A stretch of DNA of 64,000 nucleotides from Symbiodinium sp. CCMP2592 (Eukaryota > Sar > Dinophyceae > Suessiales > Symbiodiniaceae). Location of the stretch: positions 1,195,237 through 1,259,236 of the forward strand of contig CAJNDT010000502.1 of NCBI GenBank assembly GCA_905221615.1, given 5' to 3'. The notes beneath the pieces are model-generated. The model saw only the letters and a program-made list of their open reading frames with translations. It was not told the origin of the DNA and ran no database searches. Positions 1 to 10,354 of this stretch are shown here, piece after piece. Position numbers and translations under genes: made by a program. How positions within the stretch are numbered: position 1 is the first letter of the stretch; every line of letters begins with the position of its first letter.

Positions 1-30
1 TTTCTAGACCCTAAACCCTAAACCCTCAGA
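1..30. repeat. Short interstitial CCCTAAA array
   Basis: Three near-perfect CCCTAAA units start the window. The flanking sequence is unique, so this reads as an interstitial telomere-like patch and not a chromosome end. Confidence 0.7.
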
Positions 31-460
31 TCCCTCCTCCCGGGGGTCTGGGTTACCAGAGTAGCCCCACAAGGCTTCCAAGAATGAGAGGTCGAGGTTT
101 TACCTCTGGGTGAAAGACTTCACGATCAGGAAACCAGGCTGTTCTGTGGGACACTTTTTTACTTTCAATTTTCGGGGTTCCTATTATAGAATAGGAGGCC
201 TAACAAAGTACACACTTCTTCCCAGTGGGTTCCTGAACAGCCTAGCAAACTAGGACTGCCCCTTCCTTTGTGTTGCAGTCTGCATGCCCGAAGAATTTTG
301 ATTTCTGGCAAAGGCTGAACGTTTCCATCGACATTAATGGTATCCCACTTGGTTGGATTTATCTTTACCTCAGGCCCCCAAAAAAACCCTAAACCGAAAA
401 GCAACGCTTACGCCCTTAGATCCCGAAGCCCTTAAAAGCTTTTCGGTTCATAGTCCACCA
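31..460. other. Gene-free stretch
   Basis: Short open frames on both strands, no recognisable domain, and one further CCCTAAACC word near 385. I see nothing else. Confidence 0.5.
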
Positions 461-561
461 AGGTGGTTGTCAAAAGTATGGTCTGTTTTTAGGTACCCTA
501 AATATAAGGTGCCGTATTGTAATCGGGACCCAAAAAGGGACCCCAATTGTGACAACTACCC
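461..561. mobile_element. Palindromic element family A, copy 1 (diverged)
   Basis: Family A is a ~100-bp foldback element whose consensus terminal repeat begins GGGTGGTTGTCAAAATTAGG and ends with the reverse complement, with a GGGTCC/TTTTTGGGTACC core. This copy is the most diverged and has no clear target duplication. The other copies (20.5, 21.0, 22.5, 34.4 and 43.8 kb) carry 4-bp direct repeats. Confidence 0.7.
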
Positions 562-599
562 ACATAGGATGTAACATGAGGTCTAGAGGCACCCGCTGC

Positions 600-1500
600 G
601 GATGCAAGCTCGGTCAATGTGAGCGAATAGAAAAGTAAAGTCTAGTCTACCATACTGTATTATACTGTACTTCACTATACTGTACTGTACATTGATGTAC
701 GCTACTATACTATACACTATATATTCAACTTCAGCACCTGTATGTACTATACACTGTGTACTGTTTACTAGATGCTGTTTTCTATGTACTATCTACTATA
801 GATGGTGAAGTTTTGTTTTATGCTATATACATCATGAATACAAAAAACGATATTCTTTGTACTACGTACCTTTTTGTATTATATACGATGTTCCATAATG
901 AGCTTACTATATACTATACACTTTGTGCTAAACACAATACCCTAAAGTTTTCCTTGTATGATACTATGCAAAGATATAGCATGATATGAGCAAATCTGAG
1001 ATAATGCTTTGTGTTAGCAGCAACTCTAGCTCCTGTAGTTGCTTCAAGACCTTGTGGGTTGTAGGGTTCAGGGTTTAGGCTTAGGGGTGGGTTTAGTTTA
1101 ATAATGGCGGTTTCTGAGACCGGGCACAGACCAGCAGCAGTGCGTTGAGATGTCTGAGCTGAAATGCCCTACACCCCAAGCCCTTCATTGCCTAAACTGC
1201 CAAGCCCTACAGCCCTAAACCTCACAAAACCCATCTGGAAACATGCACCCCTGATGCACCCGTTTTGTAGACCGCAAGAACGTTGCATTATGAGCTTAAC
1301 ACATAATATTATGTTCTGGGCATCCAGAACATATTCTACTGTCTCACTTATTACTCTTTCGTTGGCTGTACCATGTTGCATTTCACTATGTTGTCTAGTG
1401 GTCACTACATCTTGTATTCTTATTTGCTATGCTATGATATACTGTGTCAGAATTTATCTCGTCTATCTTATATTCTTACATACTATACTACATTGAAATT
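600..1500. repeat. Degenerate CTATACTGTAC-rich low-complexity region
   Basis: AT-rich words such as tatactgtac, ctatatac and actatac recur irregularly, mainly at 640-990 and again at 1300-1510. Open frames here (for example 756-989) have the skewed composition expected of simple sequence and no domain. Confidence 0.5.
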
Positions 1501-1639
1501 ATGACAGTAGATGATATAGTGTGTTAAGTTGTGTGAGGTGCGCCTTCTCCGCCCTGAGCTTCCAACGTCGCCAAGGTCGCAACCTCGCAGGAGCTTTGGT
1601 TTGGGCTTCGGGCCCTTTAAAGGATCTACATGGGGGTCT

Positions 1640-1915
1640 TTACAGGAATCTTAAAAGCATCCAGAATAGTTTTTTTAAAGGGATCTTGAAAAGGATCCAG
1701 AGTAGTTTTTTAAGGGGATCTTAAAAGCATCCAGCATAGTTCTTTAAAGGGATCTTTAGAAGGATTCAGAGTGGTTCTTTAAAGGGATGTTTAAAGGTAT
1801 TTATAATAGTTCTTTGAAGGGCTCTTAAAAGGACCCAGAGTAGTTGTTTAGAGGGATCTTTAAAGGGATCAAGAGTACTTCTTCAAAGGCATCTTAAAAG
1901 GATCCATAATAGTTC
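1640..1915. repeat. ~34-bp degenerate tandem array
   Basis: About eight units of the type TTTAAAGGGATCTT-AAAGGATCCAGAGTAG follow one another. The CCAGA(A/G)TAG word recurs near 1660, 1697, 1731, 1765, 1801, 1834, 1868 and 1902, a spacing of 33-37 bp. Confidence 0.75.
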
Positions 1916-3190
1916 TTTTAGGGGGCCCTTATTTTCAAGGGTCTATAACAGTATTAAAGGATCTTCAGGGTCTCTTTAACCTCAAAGGGACCCATAGATA
2001 GACGATCTCCAAAGAAAACCCTCCGAGGATCCATACTGGACCGTTCAAGGATCTATGAGGGTTCTTTAAAGTTAGGGTTTGAGGGTTCTTTAAAGTTAGG
2101 GTTTAGGGTTTAGGGTTTAAGGGGTCTTGAAAGAATTCTTTCAAGGGTTTTTTGCAAGGGACCTCTCAAGGATCCACAAGACTTCCTTAAATGTTAAAGG
2201 GACCTTTCGAAAGATCCAGAGGGGCTCCTCAGAGGCATCTTTGAAGGATCTATTTACAGTTGTCCTTTGCAGGGTTGTCTTTAGGATCCATGAGTCTTCG
2301 TTTAAGTGACTTTTGCAGGATCTTTAAGATTCTTTAAAGGGTTCTTCAAAAGGATCTATGGGCGTTCTTTCGAGGGAGTTTTGGTTAACCCCCTAGAGCC
2401 ATCTAAAGCCCCAAGCCTCAAAATCCCAAGCCCGAGAATCCTCAATACTACCCTTCTCTCTGAATCGTATAGGTTGATACGTGTTCGACAGGGTTGCATA
2501 CGGGTTGAGTATTGCAGGTGTCTGATTTATTGATTTTTCCGTTTAGGGTTTAGCGTTCAGGGTGCAGAACTTGCTGAGAAAGATCGCGGTAGTCGAGCCT
2601 TGAATTGAGCCGTGCCGCGGACCCAGAGAGCCCTGTAGCCCCATTTCCCTTACTGAAGCAAGAATATAGAAGCTGAACAATCATCAACATTATTCCCAGG
2701 GTTCCTCAGTATTGCTATGCTATAAGATACTCAAAAATCCCTATTCATCCCGATTCCAACTTGGGGCCCTCTCCGCTGCCGTTAGCAAGTTTATGCTGGA
2801 TTCACCCAGCTCTGTAGCAACTGGCTTTTTGGCTGTCAACTTTAGGGTGTGAAGTAGGCTCTCTCGAGTTTAGAGTTTAGGGGTTAGGACTGAGGGTTTA
2901 GGGGTTTGGGTGTTCAAGAGCACTATATTGGTCTACTATGCGATTTAAGAAGACCACCTGTGCTGAAGATATGCTGCCTCTGAAACGCATACGTGTATGC
3001 CCAGTGAGCTGGCGGGTGCAGTGTTGGGGTGCCTCTGTTCGCATTAGCGTCTAAAGAATCTACTGCACGGTTTCCGGCAACTTGGCCCGTTGCAGGACTT
3101 GGGGTGCAGTCCCTGGCGGCTGGCAGGACGCTCAGCAGCTGTAGATACACCCATCACTTCCGCCAGGATGACTATCGCTGCCACTGCCAC
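1916..3190. other. Gene-free stretch with scattered AAGGGATC and TTTAGGG words
   Basis: The unit of the preceding array decays into isolated AAGGATC/TTTAAAGGG words up to ~2390. Short TTTAGGG runs occur near 2095-2120, 2545 and 2880-2910. No domain is recognisable in any frame. Confidence 0.45.
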
Positions 3191-3194
3191 TGCG

Positions 3195-3330
3195 AACCCT
3201 TAAGGGTTCCCTTAAGGGATCCTTTAAGGGTTCCTTGGGTTCCTTTAAGGGTTCCTTTATGGGTTCTTTTAAGGGTTCCCTTAAGGCATCCTTTAAAGGG
3301 TTTCCCTTAAAGGGCTCCTTTAAAGGAACC
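3195..3330. repeat. Tandem GGGTTCC(C/T)TTTAA words
   Basis: About eight irregular copies of a 14-18 bp word of the form CCTTTAAGGGTTCC. The same word recurs as isolated patches across the window, for example near 8030, 21160-21250, 21400, 37130 and 44700. Confidence 0.65.
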
Positions 3331-3559
3331 CTAAGACCTCAAAGGCCTGACCCAGATTCGCTGCGGAGCCCTCTGAGGCCTGCTAGGAGTGGGGCTGAGC
3401 CTCGGCTATACCAACTGGCAGGCCGTGCAGGCCACCTGGCTTCCTTTAAAGGGTTTAGGGTTTATGGTTTAGGGTTGTGTTTAGGGGGCTTAGGGGTTTT
3501 AGAGGCTTTCCAGGGTTTGTAAAGTTTCCGGGGCGTGTGGGCTTGATAGGGCTCAGGGT

Positions 3560-4348
3560 TTGCAGGGTCCATGCTTGTACAGGGTGCTGGATAGTTTGTT
3601 GGAGGGTTTTCTGGCGACTAGAGGTTATGGTGAACGGCCTGGTACTGCCACATTTTCGCCTGAGAGACCATACCGATCGCCATGTATCGAAAGAGCCAAC
3701 TCAGACCTCTACTCTGAATCCCAGTTTGGTTTACGTAGGGGTTCAGGGTTCAGGGGTTCATGGCTGCATCAGCATGTTTGTCGTTCGTGGCAGCGAGCGA
3801 TGCGGCGGAGGATGTGCCCAAGCAGGGTACAGGAGGCTTTCTGCTTGTTGTGTGGCAGAGTCATCGCCCCCAACGTGAAGCATTCGTCGCGGATATCGAC
3901 GAGTCCACATACAGCATACAGAGCTTTCCTACCAGGAGACACCAAGATCGCTCAGTTGGAGCTGTCCATGGCGCTTTTGGCGCGGACCTCCAGGGCATCG
4001 ACCCTTCCGGAGCCGCCGAGGAGTGCGGTTCATAGACAACGTTGCAGCATCAAAGGCCCTGATTCGTGGGAGGTCCGACCCCCCAGATCATCTCATCCAT
4101 GTCGCTTTGTTTCCCTTCGGACTTGGATGTATTGGGAGTGGATCCCAAGTATATCCGGTCAATCCTATCAAGATGACCCTCCACTTGTTAACGCCCTCAG
4201 CTTTTGGACAGGAAGTCAGAGAAAATGGCCTCCGAGGCCGTATATGCAAAGGAAGGATTCATCGGCAGTTCAGCTCGTTTCATGCTTCGTTTCACGCCGT
4301 GAGCCCTTAAGCCCAGCTAGGGCCCAAATCATTGTGGCTGCCTTGTGA
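3560..4348 (+). other. Unrecognised 262-codon open frame, GC-richer patch
   Basis: This is the longest open frame outside the ureohydrolase gene and the retroelement. It opens at TTG and lies in sequence visibly richer in G+C than its surroundings. The translation has a mixed composition with an LCGRVIAPN stretch and a Pro/Arg-rich centre, but I recognise no family. A second frame (3760-4035, then 4023-4310) is also open, which is typical of a decayed coding fragment or of chance. It could be a broken retroelement piece or an orphan exon. Confidence 0.2.
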
Positions 4349-4639
4349 TTCGAGCATCGGATGGTCTTGCGGCGTGGCTGCAAGACGGTTGCATATTGCG
4401 GCATACATATGTGGGTGATTGTGATGATTCTGCCGTGCAAGGACAAAGTCACCGAAACTGATGCGCAATCCTATCGGTTGCGACAATTGCGGTCGGGACT
4501 TCGGAAACTTTGGGCGATTTCTAAGTAGGGTTCATCGACATCAGAGGGGTGTCTTGGGCTGTTTATGTTCAGATTGTGTAAGGTTTCGCACATGATTTGT
4601 AAGGGATTGGTAGGGAATTACAGGGTTTGATCTGGATTT

Positions 4640-5035
4640 CCATACCCTAAACCCTAAGCCCTAAACCCTAACCCCTAAACACGTACACTGCTTTTGGGGT
4701 TGGGAGTTCAGCGGGGCGGGCTTGCTTGCGCTTCGGGGCAAACTTGAAAGGCTTTAGGACTTAGGGTTCCCTAAACCTTCCACCCGTAACCCCTAAACCC
4801 TACACCCTAAAACCCTAAGCCCCTAAACCCTAAACCCCTAAACCCTAAACTCTAAATCCCTGAACCCCTAAACCCCTAACCCCTTAACCCCTAAACCCTA
4901 AACCCCTAAACCCCTAAACCCCTAACCCCTCAACCCCTAAACCCTAAACCCCCAAACCCTAAACCCCTAACCCCTAAACCCCTAAACCCCTAAACCCCTA
5001 AACCCTAAACCCCTATACCCTAAGCCCCCCAAAGG
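4640..5035. repeat. Interstitial CCCTAAA/CCCCTAAA array
   Basis: Dense CCCTAAACCC and CCCCTAAACCC units with many single-base variants (CCCTAACC, CCCTAAGCC) cover about 400 bp, interrupted at 4682-4790 by unrelated sequence. Confidence 0.85.
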
Positions 5036-5100
5036 TTTCAGGCCTGGCATTGAGGGATTTTAGGGGCCTCCGTGGCTCTGGGCGTAAGGGGTCTCTGCTG

Positions 5101-5172
5101 TAGAGTTCCCGAACCCAGGGATCGAAAATAGAGTTCTCACTCTATGCTCGAATGCTGGGTTCGGGAACTCTA
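5101..5172. repeat. Hairpin, 17-bp arms
   Basis: TAGAGTTCCCGAACCCA at 5101-5117 is matched by its exact reverse complement at 5156-5172. The loop holds a second short repeat (AGAGTTCTCACTCTA). Confidence 0.75.
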
Positions 5173-5297
5173 TGTTCGAATCTTTGGGGTTTAGGGTTTA
5201 GGGTTCAAGGTTCCCAACAGCAGAACCAGGGCTCCTTTAAGGGAGCCATAAGGGCTCCTTTAACGGTTTAAGGCTTAAGCTTCTTAGTTCCGTCATA

Positions 5298-5389
5298 CTG
5301 TTGATGATATAAATCCTGCATCACCCTAGACTATAGGAAGTATGGCAGATTCCTTATTATGGGTCATGCAGGGTTTGTATCACCAACCG
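5298..5389. mobile_element. Palindromic element family D, copy 1
   Basis: Family D has terminal repeats beginning CGGTTGATGATATAAATCCT, a core with CTTATTATGGGTCATGCAGG, and TA on both sides. That is the arrangement expected of a Tc1/mariner-type MITE. Here the left arm reads CTGTTGATGATATAAATCCT and both flanks are TA. Confidence 0.8.
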
Positions 5390-5982
5390 TAGCCCCTAAA
5401 CTCTGAAATTTTAGGGAGTCCAAGCAAAGGTACGCCACCATGCGCAAGCTCTCGCGCGACTTCAAGAGAACTCCGAGGCACTCGGGCGACGAATGCCTAG
5501 GGATTAGGCAGCGGATATGCACCCTTAGACTACCAAGACCTGGTCTCTCCACTACGTACTTCTATGTATACTAGTGTGTATATATAGTTAATCAGAGCCC
5601 ATAAGAAAGTAGGCTCTGGCAGCTTATGGCTTAAGGTGGGGTCCAGAGGTTGATGGGTTAAGAGCTGTTGAGGGTTTAGCGTGCCAGGGCTCCTGCCAGA
5701 CACTCCTGAACTGAAGAAAGAAGCCCTCAAGGAATACATTCTCAATCATATCAAGCAGTCCCTGTGACAGTGTCAGGTATGTTGCTGAATTTGGGGGGTT
5801 CGGCCATACATATAATTCTCGTACCAGTTTGGTATAGCAGCCCGTTTTATGTGATTAGGCTTCGAGCTCCCGTTGCTTCACGCGGCTTACAGTAAGTCAA
5901 AGGGGAGAAGGAGGGACCCTTAATGGGGACCCCTACCCTATAAGGGCTATACAATGGGTATATAATGGCTATATTACCCCAT
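5390..5982. other. Gene-free stretch
   Basis: Short frames only. Near 5906-5980 a GGAGGGACCC word and the tandem word GGGTATATAATGGCTATAT begin. Both recur at 6105-6260, which suggests an older interrupted palindrome around the L element. Confidence 0.4.
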
Positions 5983-6084
5983 GGGTCCAAAGGACCCAAT
6001 AATTAGGTACTCGGCTTTAGGATAGTAGTTATGTAGGTTAGGATTCTGGAGAGTATATGATTATTGGATACTTGGACCCTTGGG
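5983..6084. mobile_element. Palindromic element family L, copy 1
   Basis: The arms read GGGTCCAAAGGACCCAATAA and, inverted, ATTGGATACTTGGACCC. The core word GGATAGTAGTTATGT is shared with the copy at 35733-35838. Confidence 0.65.
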
Positions 6085-6312
6085 GTTAAGGGTATATACC
6101 TAGGGGTCCTTATTCAGGGTCCCTCCTTTCACCCTTGGATTTATTTTCATCCCTCAACCCTAAACCCCTCCTAAACCCTCTTAACGTAGATCCCCCATAC
6201 CCAACAATGGGTATATAATGGCTATATTAAGGGTATATACCTAGGTCCCTCCTTTCACCCTTGGAGCAAGCCCAGGATCTCCTTCCTGACCTGTCTTTGG
6301 CGGGGCAAGCCA

Positions 6313-6417
6313 TAGGGGTACTTAGAGATATTTTTTAAAAATTTTTGGTTATTATAATCCCTAAGAAACAGCTAAAACTGTAATGTTTGCGAGGGTTCTA
6401 AGTTTAGTATAGAAGCG
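6313..6417. repeat. Family M dispersed repeat, copy 1
   Basis: A ~100-bp segment recurs at 22109-22210 in the same orientation. A central stretch of about 46 bases is identical between the copies, including AATCCCTAAGAAACAGC and TAAAACTGTAATGTTTGC. It is not a long palindrome. A small hairpin ACAG-CTAAAA-CTGT sits in the identical core. Confidence 0.8.
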
Positions 6418-6620
6418 TCTGTGAAAGTTTCGACACTTCGGGCCACGAAACCCTGAGCCTTATATGCCCTTAACCTTACACAAAGTAGTAGACTAGGTAA
6501 CCTTTAACCTTTATGGGGTAGTACAGCCCCGCTTTAATTCCTATATGCCCGAAAAGGTGAACCTTTAAAACCCCCACGATACCCGACAAGTCGGCCCAGG
6601 ATAGATCCTACCTTAAGCCG

Positions 6621-6690
6621 GAAGAACCTACCTTTTTAAGGACTTATAGAAGGAAATCATAACAAGGAACCCTAAAAGGGTAGGTTCTTC
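6621..6690. mobile_element. Palindromic element family P, copy 1
   Basis: GAAGAACCTACC at the left is matched by GGTAGGTTCTTC at the right, with AAGGACTTATAGAAGGAAA in between. The copy at 47436-47612 has the same core split by a family B insertion. Confidence 0.65.
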
Positions 6691-6739
6691 AGGGTCCAGG
6701 TAGGGTTTAGGGGTTTAGGGTTTAGGGGTTTAGGGACTT

Positions 6740-6840
6740 GGGAGTTTCCAAAAATGGGGGACCCTAATACAGTACCCGAAATAGTAGGATCCCCATTATA
6801 AGGACCCCAGAATAAGGTACCCCTATTTTCGGAAACTCCC
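6740..6840. mobile_element. Palindromic element family B, copy 1
   Basis: Family B is a ~102-bp element with terminal repeat GGGAGTTTCCGAAAATAGGG and a core containing ATAGTAGGATCC and TTATAAGGACCCC. This copy is full length. The flanks are ACTT (left) and ATTC (right), so the target duplication is not preserved. Confidence 0.85.
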
Positions 6841-6893
6841 ATTCAGGGTTCAGAGGAACCCAGACCTTCCAACATCATTTAATTAAGGTTTTT

Positions 6894-6995
6894 GGGAATT
6901 TCCGAAAATAGGGGACCCTAATATAGTATCCCAAATAGTAGGATCCTTATTATAAGGACCCCAAAATATGGTTCCCCTAATTTTCGGAAACTCCC
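6894..6995. mobile_element. Palindromic element family B, copy 2
   Basis: Full-length copy 53 bp from copy 1 in the same orientation. Flanks TTTT and ATAT do not match. Confidence 0.85.
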
Positions 6996-7073
6996 ATATA
7001 CCTTAGTTAAATGTACGAATGGCGAGAACCGAGGCCCTCGTCTTAAGAGGCGGCTGGCGTATACGGTTGATGA

Positions 7074-7164
7074 CATACATCCTGCATGACCCAGAATAAG
7101 GAATATACCCTAACTCCCATAATTTGGGGTCCTTAAGGTGATGCAGGATTTATATCATCAACCG
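7074..7164. mobile_element. Palindromic element family D, copy 2
   Basis: CGGTTGATGACATACATCCT at the left, TATATCATCAACCG at the right, and TA immediately outside both ends. Confidence 0.85.
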
Positions 7165-7821
7165 TACTTTTTAGAAACCCCCCCGGCTTTTGCATAGGAA
7201 GTCAAGGGCTTTCTCGGCGTAGGATACAGAGATAAAGGCCTGCGAGGCCGTACTTTACGGGCCTTGACCATTGCCTATACTGTTTTTGGGGCTCCTTGGG
7301 GTAGACCATATCTGTTCGACGACTTACACAAGACAGAGAGACGATGCAAGCATTGATGTACCAATGACAATTGTATAAGAGCATTCATGTGGAAATGATT
7401 CTTGTCAGTTCGTATAGTGAGTAGTGTGTACTACATGCGCTCGGGTATGTTCGATTGGCCATTGCAGTCCAGCCGCAGGCCGTGCGCATGCTACCCATCG
7501 GGAACTTGGCTCCTATGCTACCGGCCAAGGTGCGGCAGAGAGGGCTTGGGCTTCGAAGTGGCGTTTCAGGAGTATTGGCTTACAGCTTCTAGGAAGCCCA
7601 GTACTACCCTTCTTCCCCTTTTTGTAGTCCTAGGTTCCTTATTTACCCAATACCAAAAAGGGAGCCCTTTTTATTCCTCGGTTACTGGGCATCCTAGGCT
7701 TGGGGTCGGTGATTCCCGAGCCTTGCCACTCAAGCCCGAAAGTCTGTACCCAGATGAGCAGGTTCGGGTAGGCTGTGTGTCGAGGGTTGTGGATAATTTT
7801 GGCTTCCTGTACCCTCACCCT
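7165..7821. other. Gene-free stretch with one family K hairpin
   Basis: Several overlapping frames of 60-146 codons are open here but none shows a domain. At 7612-7672 CCCCTTTTTGTAGTCCT pairs with CCAAAAAGGGAGCCC. The same ~55-bp arrangement recurs at 22820-22876. Confidence 0.45.
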
Positions 7822-7925
7822 AAAGGTCCAAGTACCCAATAAATATATACTCTCCCAGATATTAACCTACATAACTATTAACATAATCCAAGTACCTGTT
7901 TATGGGGTCCTTTGGACTCTTGGGG
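7822..7925. mobile_element. Palindromic element family L, copy 3 (reverse orientation)
   Basis: AAGGTCCAAGTACCCAATAA at the left and GGGGTCCTTTGGACTCTT at the right. The core ACTCTCCCAGAT...ACATAACTAT is the reverse complement of the copy at 5983. Confidence 0.6.
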
Positions 7926-8097
7926 TCAGACCCCACGATGATGCCGAGACAGGATCAGTCTGGAGGTCGTACCCTGCACCCCGACCTCCCGAACCCATAT
8001 TATGCTTAATTCCTGACGTTAGGGGCACCTTTAAAGGGGATCCTTTAGGGGTTCCTTAAAGGGATCTATAAGGGTTCTAAAAAGGGTTTAGGGTTTG

Positions 8098-8195
8098 GGA
8101 GTTCCCGAAGATAGGGGTACCTTTTTGGGGGGGTTCTTATAATAAGGATCCTACAATTTAGGGTACTATATTAGGGTCCCTATTATTTCCTGACA
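8098..8195. mobile_element. Palindromic element family B, copy 3 (diverged, reverse orientation)
   Basis: The left arm GGGAGTTCCCGAAGATAGGG and a core with AATAAGGATCCTAC are clear. The right arm is decayed (ATTATTTCCTGACA). Confidence 0.6.
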
Positions 8196-8722
8196 TCCTA
8201 ATACAGAAGCACTGGTATTATTAATCTTTAGGGTCCTTATTCGTTTGTACGGTAGTTTATGCCCCCCAAACCCAAGCCTTCTGTAAACCTTCAGCCCGGA
8301 GCTTTCAGCCCTGCTCTCGCCGTAGCCTGCAGCATCGTTTCTGAGCCTCAGAGCCCAGCAAGATCCGTAAGGGACATCTGTGTCCCTTTCGCGTAAGCTT
8401 CCTTAAAGAGATCTAGAAGGGTTTCTATAGGGTCCCAATACCACAACCCGCAAGAAACCTTCACCGGGCTTGGTCACCATCAGTCTCAATGTCTCAACAC
8501 AGCTTATTTCCGCGAGAAACCATCGTTCACCATCCCTATTCAATATTCTCAGCAGTTTTCATCACCAGCATCATCTTCTCCCTCCTGCACATCATCACCT
8601 TCCTCTCCGTTCCTGTCACGAGCCCACAAAAACAGCAAAAGACCATGCACGCCTGTACAACCCGACAGAACGCCGAGCCAACAACCTCCCAATCCCTGCC
8701 CGAGACCCGAAGCCTTGAACCA
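8196..8722. other. Gene-free stretch
   Basis: Two overlapping ~80-codon frames at 8470-8725 are His/Ser/Pro-rich and lack any motif. I see nothing else. Confidence 0.4.
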
Positions 8723-8847
8723 TGAAACCCTAAACCCTAAGCCCTAAACCCTAAACCCCTAAACCCTAAACCCTAAACCCCTAAACCCCTAAACCCCTAA
8801 ACCCCTAAACCCCTAAACCCCTAAACCCCTAAACCCCTAAACCCTTA
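8723..8847. repeat. Interstitial CCCTAAA/CCCCTAAA array
   Basis: About sixteen units, the last nine being uniform CCCCTAAA. This is one of the cleanest telomere-like patches in the window. Confidence 0.9.
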
Positions 8848-9009
8848 GAGACCGAGATCAACCCAAGGTTCAAGCATTCTGCTCTGAGCCCTAAACCTGA
8901 TATTAGTCTGTAGGGTCGATACTTAAAGGCTCATGGGACTTAGTAACTAGGGGTCCTTTTAAGGGGATCTATAGGGGTTCTATTATAAGAGGGGGTTTAT
9001 AGGGTCATA

Positions 9010-9129
9010 CTTAAAGGCTCATGGGACTTAGTAAGTAAGGTTATAATTAGGTTATAGTTAGGATAACCCCACTTAGGGGACTTATAACCCCAGTTATAAC
9101 CTACTTACTAAGTCCCCTGATCCTTCAAG
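9010..9129. mobile_element. Palindromic element family C, copy 1
   Basis: Family C has terminal repeats of the form CTTAGAGGATCATGGGACTT followed by AGTAAGTA, a core of GGTTATAA words, and TA outside both ends. Here TA lies at 9008-9009 and 9130-9131. A partial extra left arm sits just upstream at 8922-8950. Confidence 0.85.
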
Positions 9130-9169
9130 TAGTCTAGGGTTTACGCGGGCCCTACACCCGAAGCCCTGG

Positions 9170-9310
9170 AGAGCCCTAAACCCTAAACCGGAGAACCCTA
9201 AACCCTTAAACTCTAAACACCCTAAGCATGGAGAACCCTAAGCCCCCTAAACCCCCCTAAACCCCTAAAACCCCCTAATCCCCGAACCCTAAACCCCTAA
9301 ACCCTAAACT
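9170..9310. repeat. Interstitial CCCTAAA array, degenerate
   Basis: CCCTAAACC and CCCCTAAAACC units are mixed with GGAGAACCCTAA variants. Confidence 0.75.
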
Positions 9311-9512
9311 CCAAACTAGAATGCTTTCATATGTGCCTTGTAACTGCTGACCTAGGTGCAAAAAGGAGCTCAAAAAAACAACTAGACTACTTTGAAACAC
9401 CCTAAGCCTTGGAGGAGTTCGATGAGGCAACCGGCCAAAACGCCAAAGCTGCCAGCGAGGCGCAGCCCCAAAAACCTTCAATCTCAAGCTCTTCTTGGGA
9501 CTTAGTATGCCT

Positions 9513-9620
9513 TAAAGGGAACTCCAGAAAGTTGAAACATGGATTAACGGTAGGATCCCCTATAATTTTCCCTTAAAGGGGTTACGATAATGATATTCCA
9601 ACTTTCTGGCTTCTACTGTA
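9513..9620. mobile_element. Palindromic element family H, copy 1
   Basis: CCAGAAAGTTGAAACAT at the left pairs with ATATTCCAACTTTCTGG at the right. The outer ends differ (AAGGGAACT left, CTTCTACTGTA right), as in the copies at 32.4 and 32.7 kb. Confidence 0.75.
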
Positions 9621-9679
9621 GGGGTCCCTTGAAGGGACCTTTAGGGGTACTATAACGGTTTAGGGCTTCTCAAGCTCCA

Positions 9680-9815
9680 CTTAGAGGATCATGGGACGTA
9701 GTAAGTAACCTTCATTGGGGTTATAAGTACCCTAAACCCTAAACCCTAAAATCTAAACCCTAAACCGTATAGTTACCTTATTTATAACCCTGGTCACTAA
9801 GTCCCAATCTCAAGC
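9680..9815. mobile_element. Palindromic element family C, copy 2 with internal CCCTAAA run
   Basis: The left arm CTTAGAGGATCATGGGACG is good and the right arm ends in a decayed CACTAAGTCCCAATCT. A run of CCCTAAACCCTAAA units at 9729-9768 occupies the core. Confidence 0.65.
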
Positions 9816-10148
9816 TTCCAGAGTTGGGGTTCCCCGCTCAGTAATAGTTGCATAATATTCATAATATAGATATAGTAGGATCTTAATTGTAGCCCTATTA
9901 TAGACTCTTACTGTATGGGGGCCGTACCTAAGGTATTGTGGCTTTCATTTATTGTGTGCTGGCGGTGAGTTGTTTGAAGGAGCTTGGGACTGGGAGCTCG
10001 GGCATTTATGGCTTCGCTTGCTTACGAGGGTTTGCAGAGTGTTCCTAGGGCTCATCGGATGTGTATATGTATAAAACTACGTGTATATGTATGTTTATAC
10101 AGTTATTTATACAGGTATGTATACAACCTGTGTCTACATGTGTGTGTA

Positions 10149-10151
<3 letters not shown>

Positions 10152-10191
<40 letters not shown>

Positions 10192-10297
10192 TAATTCCCC
10201 CCCCCCCCCCCCCAGGACCTACCTCCAAACCCGTCGGCCTACACACAGGATACCATACCCCATCACCTACGCACACACACACGCACACACACACACG
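10152..10297. repeat. Microsatellite cluster: (AT)n, poly-C, (AC)n
   Basis: (AT)n at 10152-10189, a C run at 10197-10214 and (AC)n at 10271-10297. Open frames through here are simple-sequence artefacts. Confidence 0.95.
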
Positions 10298-10354
10298 CAA
10301 CATGGACCTGGGTATACGAAGATTAGTGTATACGAACATGACTATACCAGAGCT

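Noticed and set aside
1-30. A chromosome end (telomere)
   Set aside because: There are only three units, and many equal or longer patches lie inside the window.
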